In this document: piece by piece, positions 17,674 to 24,417 of the stretch
How positions within the stretch are numbered: position 1 is the first letter of the stretch
Layout: each line of letters opens with the position of its first letter
Assembly: GCA_042408595.1 (NCBI GenBank)
Contig: JBHOQX010000127.1
Location: forward strand, 1-43,888
Source of the DNA: JBHOQX01 sp042408595
GTDB taxonomy: Bacteria; Chloroflexota; Chloroflexia; Chloroflexales; Roseiflexaceae
DNA: 43,888 nucleotides
Direction: 5' to 3'
The notes under the pieces: generated by a model
What the model saw: only the letters and a program-made list of their open reading frames with translations
Databases searched by the model: none
Told to the model about the DNA's origin: nothing
Made by a program: the position numbers and the translations under genes

Positions 17674-18141
17674 TCAGCTTAAGGCTATCAGCACACCCTT
17701 CTGCTCGACAGCGCGCTTGAGGGCCTTAAGGCGCTGGCGCACGTCGCGGCGGAAGACAAGGCGGAGGATCGGCTCCAGCGCAAACGCCAGGGCGCGCGGC
17801 GCGGCCCGCAGACTGTAGCGGAACGTCACCTCGGTCTGGTCCCCGCCAAGCTCCTTGAAACGCCACGAGCCGGCGAACGACGCCAGGATCGCCGGGCCGC
17901 GCGTCATCTTCACCGCCACCACCTTGGGCGCGCGGAAGGAGACGTACTCTGTCTCCATTCCCATCCCGCTGCGCGCCACGCACCAGGCGCGCACGCCCAC
18001 CCCGGCCTCGGCCGCCCCACCGACCAGCCGGGCTTCGCGCAGGAACGGGTCCCAGTCGAGCCGGCGGTCGTAATCCTGCGTCAGGTCGAACAGCGCCGCC
18101 GCCGGCGCGCGGATGATGATCGATTCTGCGATCACGGGCAT
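17674..18141 (-). CDS. SRPBCC (START-like/polyketide cyclase) family protein
   Basis: A 155-aa single-domain protein beginning VIAESIIIRAPAAALFDLTQ, followed by DYDRRLDWDPFLREARLVGG, the classic SRPBCC opening with a hydrophobic ligand cavity. Central strands (TEYVSFRAPKVVAVKM and FAGSWRFKELGG) and the C-terminal helix are present. Such proteins bind lipids, aromatic polyketides or other hydrophobic ligands, and some are cyclases. It is far from the PKS cluster, so a role there is only a possibility. A perfect inverted heptamer repeat lies upstream of its start. Confidence 0.82.
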   Translation of the reverse strand: MPVIAESIIIRAPAAALFDLTQDYDRRLDWDPFLREARLVGGAAEAGVGVRAWCVARSGMGMETEYVSFRAPKVVAVKMTRGPAILASFAGSWRFKELGGDQTEVTFRYSLRAAPRALAFALEPILRLVFRRDVRQRLKALKRAVEQKGVLIALS

Positions 18142-18157
18142 TTGGAAGCCTCTCGTT

Positions 18158-18224
18158 GCGTTCAGCGTTCAGAATGCAGTGTTACGGTTTCCGTCTGGCT
18201 CATACCACTTTGAACGCTGAACGC
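18158..18224. repeat. Perfect 14-bp inverted pair of heptamer arrays
   Basis: GCGTTCAGCGTTCA (18158-18171) and its exact complement TGAACGCTGAACGC (18211-18224) flank a 39-base loop. Each arm is two tandem heptamers, and degenerate units continue outward to about 18236. The right arm lies inside the last codons of the minus-strand gene ending at 18200, so that protein ends in residues encoded by the repeat. The element could terminate transcription or protect the 3-prime end of that mRNA. Confidence 0.8.
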
Positions 18225-19039
18225 CGAACGCTCAATTCGCGCCCGGCGAGGCGCTCCAGTTTGCGCCGCGCGCGGACCGGCTGGGTATCGCACAGCCGCC
18301 GCCAGCGCGGCAGGATGCTCCCTTCGATCCAGGCCCAGCGCTGGGCAAAGTTCGCCACATTCCCTCCCGGCAGATAGTCGCCGAACGTTTCCAGGTGGCC
18401 GGGGATCGGCGACGGGATCCAGCCGGATGCGTGGCGCCAGAGCCGCGGATTCTCGTCGTAGACGACCGTTTGTAGGACACCCTCCTGCTCATGGCGCAGC
18501 AGTGCGGCGTTACCTGCCCAGATGAGCCCGTCGTCGCCGGCGCGCCGCCCCGCGTCGATCTGGCGCCATGCAGCCAGGATGACCGGGCCGATCCGCCCGG
18601 CGCGGGCGCTGGCCTCCAGTTGGCGGATGCCACCCTCCTCGTAGGCCAGGTGCTGCCAGTAAATATCGGTATAGACTGCCCGGTTGCCGCGCGAGAGCGC
18701 GTCGAACAGCGCGAGCGACTCGGCGGAGAAGAGACCGACGAGCGCGCTCAGCCGCGCCCGGCCCATGCCGGCCATCGCCAGCATGCCGAATCCGACGGTG
18801 GACGACGCGAACGCGGCCATACCGGCCCAGCGGAACGTTTCGGGCGCACGCAGGGAGATCGCGGCATAGGCCGCGCTGATCTCGCGGTTGCGGCGGAAGG
18901 CGGCACGCATCGCCGCGCCCGGAGCGGCCTCCGCACGCAGCAGCCGTTCGGCGCGGCTTTGCCAGTCCTCGCTCTCGTCCCGCCGGTGCGGCGCGGAGCG
19001 CAGCGGGGTAGCGGGCATGGCAGGTATCGTCATGTGCAC
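18200..19039 (-). CDS. Uncharacterised helical protein (weak DUF2515 resemblance)
   Basis: About 279 aa, mostly helical, alanine- and arginine-rich, with no signal peptide or clear membrane anchor. The segment FRRNREISAAYAAISLRAPE followed by FRWAGMAAFASSTVGFGM recalls the conserved block of DUF2515 (Bacillus YppC-like) proteins, but this is pattern memory, not an alignment. Later segments (YWQHLAYEEGGIRQLEA, NPRLWRHASGWIPSPIPGH) look conserved-type but give no function. The GTG at 19039 has AGGAGG six bases upstream and is preferred; the ATG at 19033 is the alternative. The last dozen codons come from a heptamer repeat, so the native C-terminus may have been replaced. Confidence 0.6.
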   Translation of the reverse strand: MHMTIPAMPATPLRSAPHRRDESEDWQSRAERLLRAEAAPGAAMRAAFRRNREISAAYAAISLRAPETFRWAGMAAFASSTVGFGMLAMAGMGRARLSALVGLFSAESLALFDALSRGNRAVYTDIYWQHLAYEEGGIRQLEASARAGRIGPVILAAWRQIDAGRRAGDDGLIWAGNAALLRHEQEGVLQTVVYDENPRLWRHASGWIPSPIPGHLETFGDYLPGGNVANFAQRWAWIEGSILPRWRRLCDTQPVRARRKLERLAGRELSVRRSAFKVV

Positions 19040-19220
19040 AGCTAGCCTCCTGGGGCATCGTCGACGCTGGAAGCAGTACACCATATCCGACGCACGGCCG
19101 CCAGCGCCTGCCGCCCCGGGAAGCGTTACCGGAACCACTACAACTGAAAGGGCCGGCCGCTCGTTGAGCGTACCGGCCCCATCGTGTCAGGTGATTATCT
19201 CTCCGTCATCCGCAGCGGCG

Positions 19221-20018
19221 CTAGGCGCGGCGGCGCAGCACCAGCCCGCCGGCCAACAGCACCACAGCCATCAGCGCGAAGGCCGCGATCGGCAGCTCCT
19301 CGCCGCTCGTCGTCGGCAGGGTGCTCGGGCCACCCGTCGCGGGCGCGGCCGCCGGGGTTGTCACAACCGGCTGCGCCTTGAGCGTCTTGTCGCCCACCAG
19401 GCCCACGGCAAAGACATCGTAGATCTTGCCGGCCTCTAGCTTGGTGCCCGGCAGGTCGATCACGACATCGCTGGCCCCGGCCGGGGTGACCTGCAGATCG
19501 TAGCTGCCGGCATCAACCTCCAGGTAGTCTGACGCCTTCGGGAAGGCCAGGTTGGAGATCAGGGTCGGGCCGCCCTTGACCTTCACATCGACGGCCGGCG
19601 CGTCCGGCGAGGCGTGGATAACACGTACTTTGGCCTTCCCGCTGGCCGGGGCGGCCAGGTTGTCGGCCAGAACGTCCGGCTTGATCTCGGCCAGCTTGCC
19701 GACCGCGGCGATCGTGTAGGCCTTGCCGCCCTCGATGGTCACACCCTTGGCGTCGATAACGGCCTTGCTCTCGTCGCCGGCCGCCGTGACCTTGATGTCG
19801 TAGCTGCCGCCCGGGAGGTCGAGATAATCGCTCGCGGTGAAGAACGGCACGTTGCTGAGCGCCTTCTTACCATTGACGAACACATCCACCGCCGGCGCGT
19901 CCGGCGAGGCGTGGACGACACGCACCTTTGCGTTGCCCTGGGCAAACGCTGCCGGCGCGATCGCCAGCGCGAACAACGCCGCCACGACCTTCATGATCCA
20001 TGGGAACCGCTTCCTCAT
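19221..20018 (-). CDS. DUF4397 surface protein with LPxTG-like anchor
   Basis: A 265-aa exported protein. The signal peptide ends AAFA at residue 26. Two DUF4397 domains follow (about 30-118 and 129-215), each opening with VRV[VI]HASPDAPAVDV and containing ASDYL and GSYD. After a threonine/alanine/proline linker comes LPTTSG (234-239), a hydrophobic helix (243-261) and an RRRA tail, the layout of a sortase-type cell-wall sorting signal. The ATG at 20018 is preceded by GGAGGG. DUF4397 domains are found in extracellular proteins of unknown ligand, so a role in envelope or adhesion is likely. The two repeats are close copies, suggesting internal duplication. Confidence 0.88.
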   Translation of the reverse strand: MRKRFPWIMKVVAALFALAIAPAAFAQGNAKVRVVHASPDAPAVDVFVNGKKALSNVPFFTASDYLDLPGGSYDIKVTAAGDESKAVIDAKGVTIEGGKAYTIAAVGKLAEIKPDVLADNLAAPASGKAKVRVIHASPDAPAVDVKVKGGPTLISNLAFPKASDYLEVDAGSYDLQVTPAGASDVVIDLPGTKLEAGKIYDVFAVGLVGDKTLKAQPVVTTPAAAPATGGPSTLPTTSGEELPIAAFALMAVVLLAGGLVLRRRA

Positions 20019-20548
20019 TGCCAGACCCTCCTTGAAACAGAAGACTTGCCGATGCACGCCGTTGGGCCTTCTACAGTGGCACCTGTGCATCTTCATTGCA
20101 CCTTACGTGCAGAAGTGCTGCGTGGATGTATGATCATCACAAGATAATGCGGCCTGCCTGTTTTACGTGGCACCTGGCCCATTCAACGCACGATCAGGGA
20201 TAAAACACAAAATGCCCGGGGTAGCGCGCCTCTTCGACGTCGCAAGACGCGCTCACCCAGGCCTCTTTAGATAGCGCCATGGCCCGCCAGGGCAATGACT
20301 CACATCATGGAGCGCGGCTCAGCGATGTGCTGCAACAATTCCGCGCAATCGATGCACGCGTGGCATGTGTTCCGCATTTGTCTTTCGGATTTTCGACTTC
20401 ACCCCCTTTACGTACGCCGGCGGGGTTTGGATCTGTGCTGGTCGGGCGACCCGCGCTTCAGGCCGGGCGGGCATGGTGCCCAGGCGGCTGGCGTGCGTCC
20501 CTTTGGGGCGCCCGGCGACGACCCGGCGACGCGCTGCGGGCGCGCAGA
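20019..20548. other. Gene-free stretch between DUF4397 and DUF429 genes
   Basis: There are 530 bases between two minus-strand genes. The part near the DUF4397 start (20060-20170) is AT-richer and probably holds its promoter, but no hexamer pair stands out. A weak palindrome (GCGCCTCTTCGACGTCGC and following) lies near 20228-20256. The portion around 20378-20410 has period-seven texture like the heptamer arrays. Overlapping open frames here have no start signals or family features. Confidence 0.45.
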
Positions 20549-21358
20549 TCACACGTATACCCGCCCCTCCTGTTGCTCCAGGGGGTCGCGGGGCGCGAAG
20601 CCGCCGGGCGCGTGCAGATTGCGGAAGACGGCCAGCGCCGCGACCAGGCTGTCGAGCGCGTCGCCCTCGCCGTCGGCCAGGGCCGCGGCGCGCGCGGCGG
20701 GCGGGATGCGAAGCGGCGCGTCTCGTTCCAGCGCGGCGAGCAGCGAGTCGCGCGCGGCCCGTTGGGCTGCGCCGCGGCCCTTGTACGGCCGGTAGAGGCC
20801 GAGGCGCTTGAGGGTCGAGGCCGGGCAGATTTCGATGATCCGTGGGCGGCCCGCCAGCGGGGCCTGCATGGGCAGCACGGCCGCGCATCCATCGCACGCC
20901 AGCGGAGCGACCAGGTCGCGCAGGCCGTAGAATGTCTGGCGGTAGAGGCGGAGGTTGTAAGCCGCGAATGGGACGCGCGCCTCGATATCGGCGCGGCGCC
21001 TGACCTCGCGCCCACCGGCGGCCTGACGGCACGCCGTGCGGAAGGCATCGGCGCTCGGATAGCGGTCGGCGAAGGCGCGGACCCACGCATCCCACCCGCC
21101 GCTGCCCATCAGCGCCAGCGGCAGCGCCAGGGGCAGGTCGAGGCCGATGACCGCCTCGCCGCAGCCGGCGATCCAGGTTCGCAGCGCCGCGACCGCTGGC
21201 CCGCGCTCCGCGCCGCCGCCAGGCAGGTCTGCCGCCCGCACCAGCCGATCGATCCGAAGCGTAGCGCCAGCAGCCACGCCGAGGGCCAGCCAGATCTTCC
21301 GCCCGGCCCGCGCCGCCCCGCTGAAGTCCACGCCGACGATCTGGAGTTCAAAGTTCAA
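20549..21358 (-). CDS. DUF429 protein, predicted RNase H-fold nuclease
   Basis: About 269 aa. It opens IVGVDFSGAARAG with an acidic residue on the first strand (D11), continues with AVIGLDLPLALP (D74) and ends with DGEGDALDSLVAALA (D233, D236). These are the spaced acidic positions of the DUF429 family, annotated in COGs as predicted nucleases of RNase H fold. The natural start seems lost: a heptamer array (21345-21365) abuts the conserved first strand. The nearest in-frame start is a TTG at 21358 inside the array; an ATG at 21400 is the alternative. It is the third gene after the FHA and EVE genes on this strand, 98 bases behind EVE, so probably co-transcribed. Confidence 0.75.
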   Translation of the reverse strand: MNFELQIVGVDFSGAARAGRKIWLALGVAAGATLRIDRLVRAADLPGGGAERGPAVAALRTWIAGCGEAVIGLDLPLALPLALMGSGGWDAWVRAFADRYPSADAFRTACRQAAGGREVRRRADIEARVPFAAYNLRLYRQTFYGLRDLVAPLACDGCAAVLPMQAPLAGRPRIIEICPASTLKRLGLYRPYKGRGAAQRAARDSLLAALERDAPLRIPPAARAAALADGEGDALDSLVAALAVFRNLHAPGGFAPRDPLEQQEGRVYV

Positions 21359-21365
21359 AGTTTTT
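21345..21365. repeat. Heptamer array AGTTCAA x2 plus AGTTTTT
   Basis: Three 7-base units (AGTTCAA, AGTTCAA, AGTTTTT) lie exactly at the 5-prime end of the DUF429 coding region on the minus strand. They probably displaced its original start region. Confidence 0.65.
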
Positions 21366-21455
21366 ATTGAGCGGGCGTATGAGGAGCTTCGCCCCTCCAA
21401 GCGTCCCCACCGCGTAAGTCCGGCCCCCCACCCCCGATCCTCGCTCCGCTACCCA

Positions 21456-21863
21456 TCATACTCCAGCCAGCGCCAGCAGCCGCTGCCAGAGCGCCGGCGG
21501 CACCGGGACGACCGAGAGGCGGCCCTGGCGCACCAGCGCGAAGTCGGCGAACGCCGGGTCGGCCTTGATCGCCGCCAGTGTGACCGGCTGGGGCAACGGG
21601 CGCAACGGGCGGATATCCACGACCACCAGCTTTGGGTCGTTCTGCCGCGGGTCGGGGTAGGGCGCGCTCGTCACCTCAGCCAGGCCGACGGCGCGGCGCT
21701 CGCTGCCGGTATGGTAGATCAGCGCCTGGTCGCCCGGCTGCATCGTGCGCAGGTGCAGCAGCGCCGCGTTGTTGCTCACCCCGTCCCACACCGTCGCGCC
21801 GTCGCGCTGCAGGTCATCGAAAGAGTACGCCTCGGGCTCGGTCTTCAGCAGCCAGTAGTTCAT
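21456..21863 (-). CDS. EVE-domain protein
   Basis: A 135-aa single EVE domain (PUA/YTH-like fold). It starts MNYWLLKTEPEAYSFDDLQR, followed by VWDGVSNNAALLHLRTMQPG and DQALIYHTGSERRAVGLAEV, all hallmark blocks of the family including the aromatic cage region. EVE domains bind modified bases (such as 5-methyl- or hydroxymethyl-cytosine) in DNA or RNA and are often linked to restriction or other nucleic-acid systems. Its ATG overlaps the stop of the upstream FHA gene as ATGA (21863-21860), so translation is coupled. The next gene in line encodes a predicted nuclease. Confidence 0.93.
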   Translation of the reverse strand: MNYWLLKTEPEAYSFDDLQRDGATVWDGVSNNAALLHLRTMQPGDQALIYHTGSERRAVGLAEVTSAPYPDPRQNDPKLVVVDIRPLRPLPQPVTLAAIKADPAFADFALVRQGRLSVVPVPPALWQRLLALAGV

Positions 21864-22819
21864 CGCTCGCCTCGCTGTCCGCTCTCGGCGCGCTCCAGCC
21901 GGAGGCGGGTGTTGCCCATGCGCAACTGCGCCCCCGGCGCCAGCTTGCAGCCAGCATGGTGGATATGCACCTCCGCCGCGCCGGGATTCGCCACCCACGT
22001 CCCGTTGGTGCTGTCGTCGTGCAGCAGCAGCGACCCATCGTCTGCGACGGTCACGACTGCGTGGTCGTTAGAGATCAGGTCATCGCCAGCGAGCACCAGG
22101 CGATGTTCGCCGTGCAGCGGGGCGCGCCGCCGGCCGATCACATTCTCGCCGCCGAGCAGCACCAGCCGGCGCTCGCCACGCCCGGCCTCGCGCACGACGC
22201 ACAGCCGGAACGGTGAAGCCGCCGCTTCGAACAGCATCCGCTCGCCATCGTGCCAGAGCCGCCCGCCGAAGACCTCCGCCGCGATCGCGTGCATCGTATC
22301 GGCATCCAGCCGGGGCCCATCGCCCAACATGGCAGCCAGCGCCGGCAGCTCGTCCAACCCCGCCACTTTGATCCGGTCGCGGTGATCGTCCACATCCAGC
22401 AGCACACGGCTCTCCGGGTGAAGCGCCGGGCTGACGACCAACGCGCCGGCGAGGCGTTCGAACGACGGAGCGCCCGGCAGGTCGGCGCGCTCCAGGCGAG
22501 CGCGGGCGGCGTCGCGGACGCGGCGCACCCGCGCGAGCGGGCTATCGCCCGGCAGGTCGCCGCCCCACGCCGCCGGGTTGACGACCTCGATCGGACCGTC
22601 GGCCGCCAGCACGACGGCGGCCAACGCGCCGTTGGGGGCGAGCAGCAGGAGGTCGAGCCAGCCGGCCGGGGGCGCCAGCGCAGCGTGCAGCAGCAGCGTC
22701 GCCGCCGCCGGCTCGGCGCTCCGGCGGAAGAGCCCGTGCAGCACAAGGGCCCGATCACGGAGGGCACGACGCGCGAGAAGCGAGTCAGGGGTCTCGCCCA
22801 GGTACATGCGGACGGTCAC
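21860..22819 (-). CDS. FHA-domain protein with possible NERD-like N-terminal domain
   Basis: About 319 aa. The C-terminal ~95 residues are an FHA phosphothreonine-binding domain: NVIGRRRAPL, then LISNDHAVV (the S-x-x-H pair), DDSTNGTWV and LRMGNTRLRL. The N-terminal ~110 residues (ARRALRDRALVLHGLFR, LDLLLLAPNGALAAVVLAADG) recall the nuclease-related NERD fold, but the catalytic residues are not clear, so this is tentative. The start is taken as GTG 22819: it has GGAGG five bases upstream and lies 25-30 bases behind a strong promoter, while the in-frame ATG at 22987 is upstream of that promoter. First gene of a three-gene minus-strand operon with EVE and DUF429. Confidence 0.8.
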   Translation of the reverse strand: MTVRMYLGETPDSLLARRALRDRALVLHGLFRRSAEPAAATLLLHAALAPPAGWLDLLLLAPNGALAAVVLAADGPIEVVNPAAWGGDLPGDSPLARVRRVRDAARARLERADLPGAPSFERLAGALVVSPALHPESRVLLDVDDHRDRIKVAGLDELPALAAMLGDGPRLDADTMHAIAAEVFGGRLWHDGERMLFEAAASPFRLCVVREAGRGERRLVLLGGENVIGRRRAPLHGEHRLVLAGDDLISNDHAVVTVADDGSLLLHDDSTNGTWVANPGAAEVHIHHAGCKLAPGAQLRMGNTRLRLERAESGQRGER

Positions 22820-22850
22820 ACGGTCCTCCACAGGGCCGAAGAACAGGAGG

Positions 22851-22879
22851 AGTATAGCGGCTCGGTCGAGGAGCGTCAA
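22851..22879 (-). promoter_or_regulatory. Promoter of the FHA-EVE-DUF429 operon
   Basis: On the minus strand TTGACG (22879-22874) and TATACT (22856-22851) are separated by exactly 17 bases. Transcription would start near 22844, just before the GTG start and its ribosome-binding site. Confidence 0.7.
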
Positions 22880-23066
22880 ACTTGCCGGGCCAGAGCCAGA
22901 GTCATGTCCATGCCCCGGCTTCGAAGCTGTCTGAAGCGGGGAGGTTTGGTGGGCGCAGCGCTCCACGATGCGTGCGCTCCGCTCCACAGCGCAGGGCGAC
23001 GAGGGGCGCGACTCCTATAACTGCACATCATAAGACAAAGCGTATTACAACATTAAAGGAGATACC

Positions 23067-23102
23067 GTGAGGATCTCGGGCCATTTTAAGCGAAACAGTT
23101 GA
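23067..23102 (+). CDS. Candidate 11-aa leader peptide
   Basis: AAAGGAGATACC directly precedes a GTG that opens an 11-codon frame ending in TGA at 23100-23102 (peptide VRISGHFKRNS). The ribosome-binding site is the best in the neighbourhood, which is unusual for a random short frame. It could be a leader peptide or the start of a lost gene. Function unknown, low certainty. Confidence 0.25.
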   Translation: MRISGHFKRNS

Positions 23103-23109
23103 GATTATG

Positions 23110-23130
23110 TGTATAACCCCGTTCTATACA
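23110..23130. promoter_or_regulatory. Inverted repeat TGTATA-N9-TATACA, candidate operator
   Basis: TGTATA (23110-23115) and TATACA (23125-23130) form a perfect 6-bp inverted repeat with one-helical-turn spacing, about 17 bases upstream of the -35 element of the sigma-like gene. Suitable for a dimeric regulator. Confidence 0.35.
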
Positions 23131-23146
23131 GATGACAGAATGTTGA

Positions 23147-23175
23147 TTGAACCAACCGTTTATCTCAGTTATAAT
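23147..23175 (+). promoter_or_regulatory. Near-consensus promoter of the sigma-like gene
   Basis: TTGAAC (23147-23152), a 17-base spacer and a perfect TATAAT (23170-23175). The -10 element overlaps the ATG of a 48-codon frame, so transcripts from here start inside that frame (about 23182) and leave a leader of about 135 bases before the sigma-like start codon. Confidence 0.7.
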
Positions 23176-23320
23176 GGGGTACGTCCTCCAGCAGTACTAT
23201 CGAGCCCGCGACACCGAGCGCGGCCAGACTCCGCGCTTGTATCCCAACGGTTTCCGTCTCGGTTCTCCGGCGCCAACGCCGGATGCCGAGGACTGGATTG
23301 CGATTGAGGACGACTCATGA
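23174..23320 (+). CDS. Small ORF (48 aa) overlapping the sigma-like gene
   Basis: The frame begins MGYVLQQYYRARDTERG and ends DWIAIEDDS, with its TGA overlapping the next ATG as ATGA (23317-23320), an arrangement typical of translational coupling. The acidic end and codon choice look coding. However, its ATG lies within the -10 element of the strongest local promoter, so it can be translated from 23174 only on a transcript from further upstream. No family recognised. Confidence 0.4.
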   Translation: MGYVLQQYYRARDTERGQTPRLYPNGFRLGSPAPTPDAEDWIAIEDDS

Positions 23321-23919
23321 CCCAACTCAGCAGCACGCACGACGACCTGCTGCGCCGCGCCGCCGCGGGCGACGCGGAGGCGCTCGAGCACCTGCTTGAA
23401 GCATCGCTGCCGCTGATCCGCCGCAAGTGCCCGCCGAACCTGTATCCCTGGATCGATGACATCCAGCAGATCGTCGCCTACCGGCTGGTGCGGAAGTTCC
23501 GCAGCGCCGCCCGGCCCTATCAGGTCTCGAATTATGCCGCCTATTGCAGCTTCGTACACCGCACCACGCTAAATGTCTCGCGCACGATCTGGCGCCGTGA
23601 GCGCCGCTCGCAGTCGCTTGAACAGCTCAGCGCTGCGACCGGGTTCGAGCCCTCGGGCGTCTCGGAGGCCAGCCGGGTGAACGCTCGCCTCCGCCTGGAG
23701 CGTTGTCTTGAGCTGCTCGAGAATGGGGTGGACCGCGAGATCTTTCGCCGGCGGTTCCTGCTACACGAAACGGTCGATGAGACGACCCGCGCCTTTCAGC
23801 GCGAAGGGTGGCCGATCGCGCGGCGGGATGTCTACCGCGCTGTTGAACGCAGTATTCTTCGGCTCAGCCGCATGCCAGAGGTGCGCGATATGTTCGAGAC
23901 AGCCGGCGGTGAGGAATGA
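23317..23919 (+). CDS. Sigma-70/ECF-like factor
   Basis: A 200-aa protein with the sigma region 2 layout. LLRRAAAGDAEALEHLLEA is the region 2.1-type helix, WIDDIQQIVAYRLVRKF matches the core-binding helix, and the following aromatic/basic stretch (YCSFVHRTTLNVSRTIWRRE) fits the melting and -10-binding part. The C-terminal half (LELLENGVDREIFRRRFLL, WPIARRDVYRAVERSILRLS) resembles a region 4 helix-turn-helix but is diverged. It is likely an alternative sigma factor or a sigma-derived regulator. It is followed by a small anti-sigma-like protein and then the FAAL-PKS-NRPS cluster, so pathway control is possible. The start is fixed by the ATGA overlap. Confidence 0.75.
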   Translation: MTQLSSTHDDLLRRAAAGDAEALEHLLEASLPLIRRKCPPNLYPWIDDIQQIVAYRLVRKFRSAARPYQVSNYAAYCSFVHRTTLNVSRTIWRRERRSQSLEQLSAATGFEPSGVSEASRVNARLRLERCLELLENGVDREIFRRRFLLHETVDETTRAFQREGWPIARRDVYRAVERSILRLSRMPEVRDMFETAGGEE

Positions 23920-23933
23920 TCGCCGCCGGAGAG

Positions 23934-23960
23934 ATAACGTTTTGGCGATTCGTCCGTTAT
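23934..23960. terminator. Inverted repeat ATAACG / CGTTAT after the sigma-like gene
   Basis: A 6-bp stem with a 15-base loop beginning TTTT, just past the sigma-like stop. It may be a weak terminator or attenuator before the small downstream gene, or an operator. Confidence 0.3.
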
Positions 23961-24030
23961 TACAGTAGGCGCCGTCGATCACTCCGGGCCGTGGGGGCCC
24001 GCCGGCTGCGCCAGCGAACGGACGGACTCC

Positions 24031-24267
24031 ATGCGCCGCCCAGCATCCATTTCCCCGCCGGCCGCCTGCACCGCCGGTGAGCCTGAGCCGTCCGCGCCTC
24101 CTCCCACTGAGAGCCTGATCGCCGATGGCGAGTTGCTGGCCTACCTCGACGGCCACACGTCGCGCCGCGTCCGCCGCGCGCTGCGCCGCTCGCCGGAACT
24201 GCGCGCCCGTTTGCGCCACCTCGTCCTGCTCGTCGAGCAGCTCGAGCGGCTCTTCGCCGAGCCGTAG
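24031..24267 (+). CDS. Small anti-sigma-like protein lacking zinc ligands
   Basis: A 78-aa protein with a proline-rich front and then LIADGELLAYLDGHTSRRVRRAL, followed by SPELRARLRHLVLLVEQLERLF. The E-LLAYLDG helix with a following R/L-rich helix is the pattern of zinc-binding anti-sigma domains (normally DELLAYLDGEL, then HLAxCPxCRARL), but no cysteine or zinc-type histidine pair is present. Its position behind the sigma-like gene supports a regulatory partner role. The ribosome-binding site is weak. Confidence 0.5.
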   Translation: MRRPASISPPAACTAGEPEPSAPPPTESLIADGELLAYLDGHTSRRVRRALRRSPELRARLRHLVLLVEQLERLFAEP

Positions 24268-24292
24268 GCCGCTCGCCGGGCCCGACCCTCCG

Positions 24293-24306
24293 TGACAATT
24301 TTGTCA
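24293..24306. promoter_or_regulatory. Palindrome TGACAATTTTGTCA, candidate operator
   Basis: TGACAA and TTGTCA around a central TT form an AT-rich palindrome in GC-rich surroundings, 112 bases before the FAAL start and just behind the small anti-sigma-like gene. It is a likely regulator binding site or terminator core. No clear -10/-35 pair was found between it and the FAAL gene. Confidence 0.45.
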
Positions 24307-24417
24307 TTTCGCCACGTGTCCCTGGAAAAGCCCCCACGCGCCGGTTCTAAGTGATGGTAGCCCCTCGTGCGGGCGGCTGCCTATGCATATGTGCCGGCAA
24401 GCACTGGGGAGGGCGCC

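Larger units (their letters stand above)
22880..23173. other. Divergent intergenic region with regulatory texture
   Basis: The gene-free stretch between the FHA operon and the sigma-like gene turns from GC-rich to clearly AT-rich after about 23020. It contains the short ribosome-binding-site-led frame, the inverted repeat and the promoter listed separately; nothing else was recognised. Confidence 0.5.
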
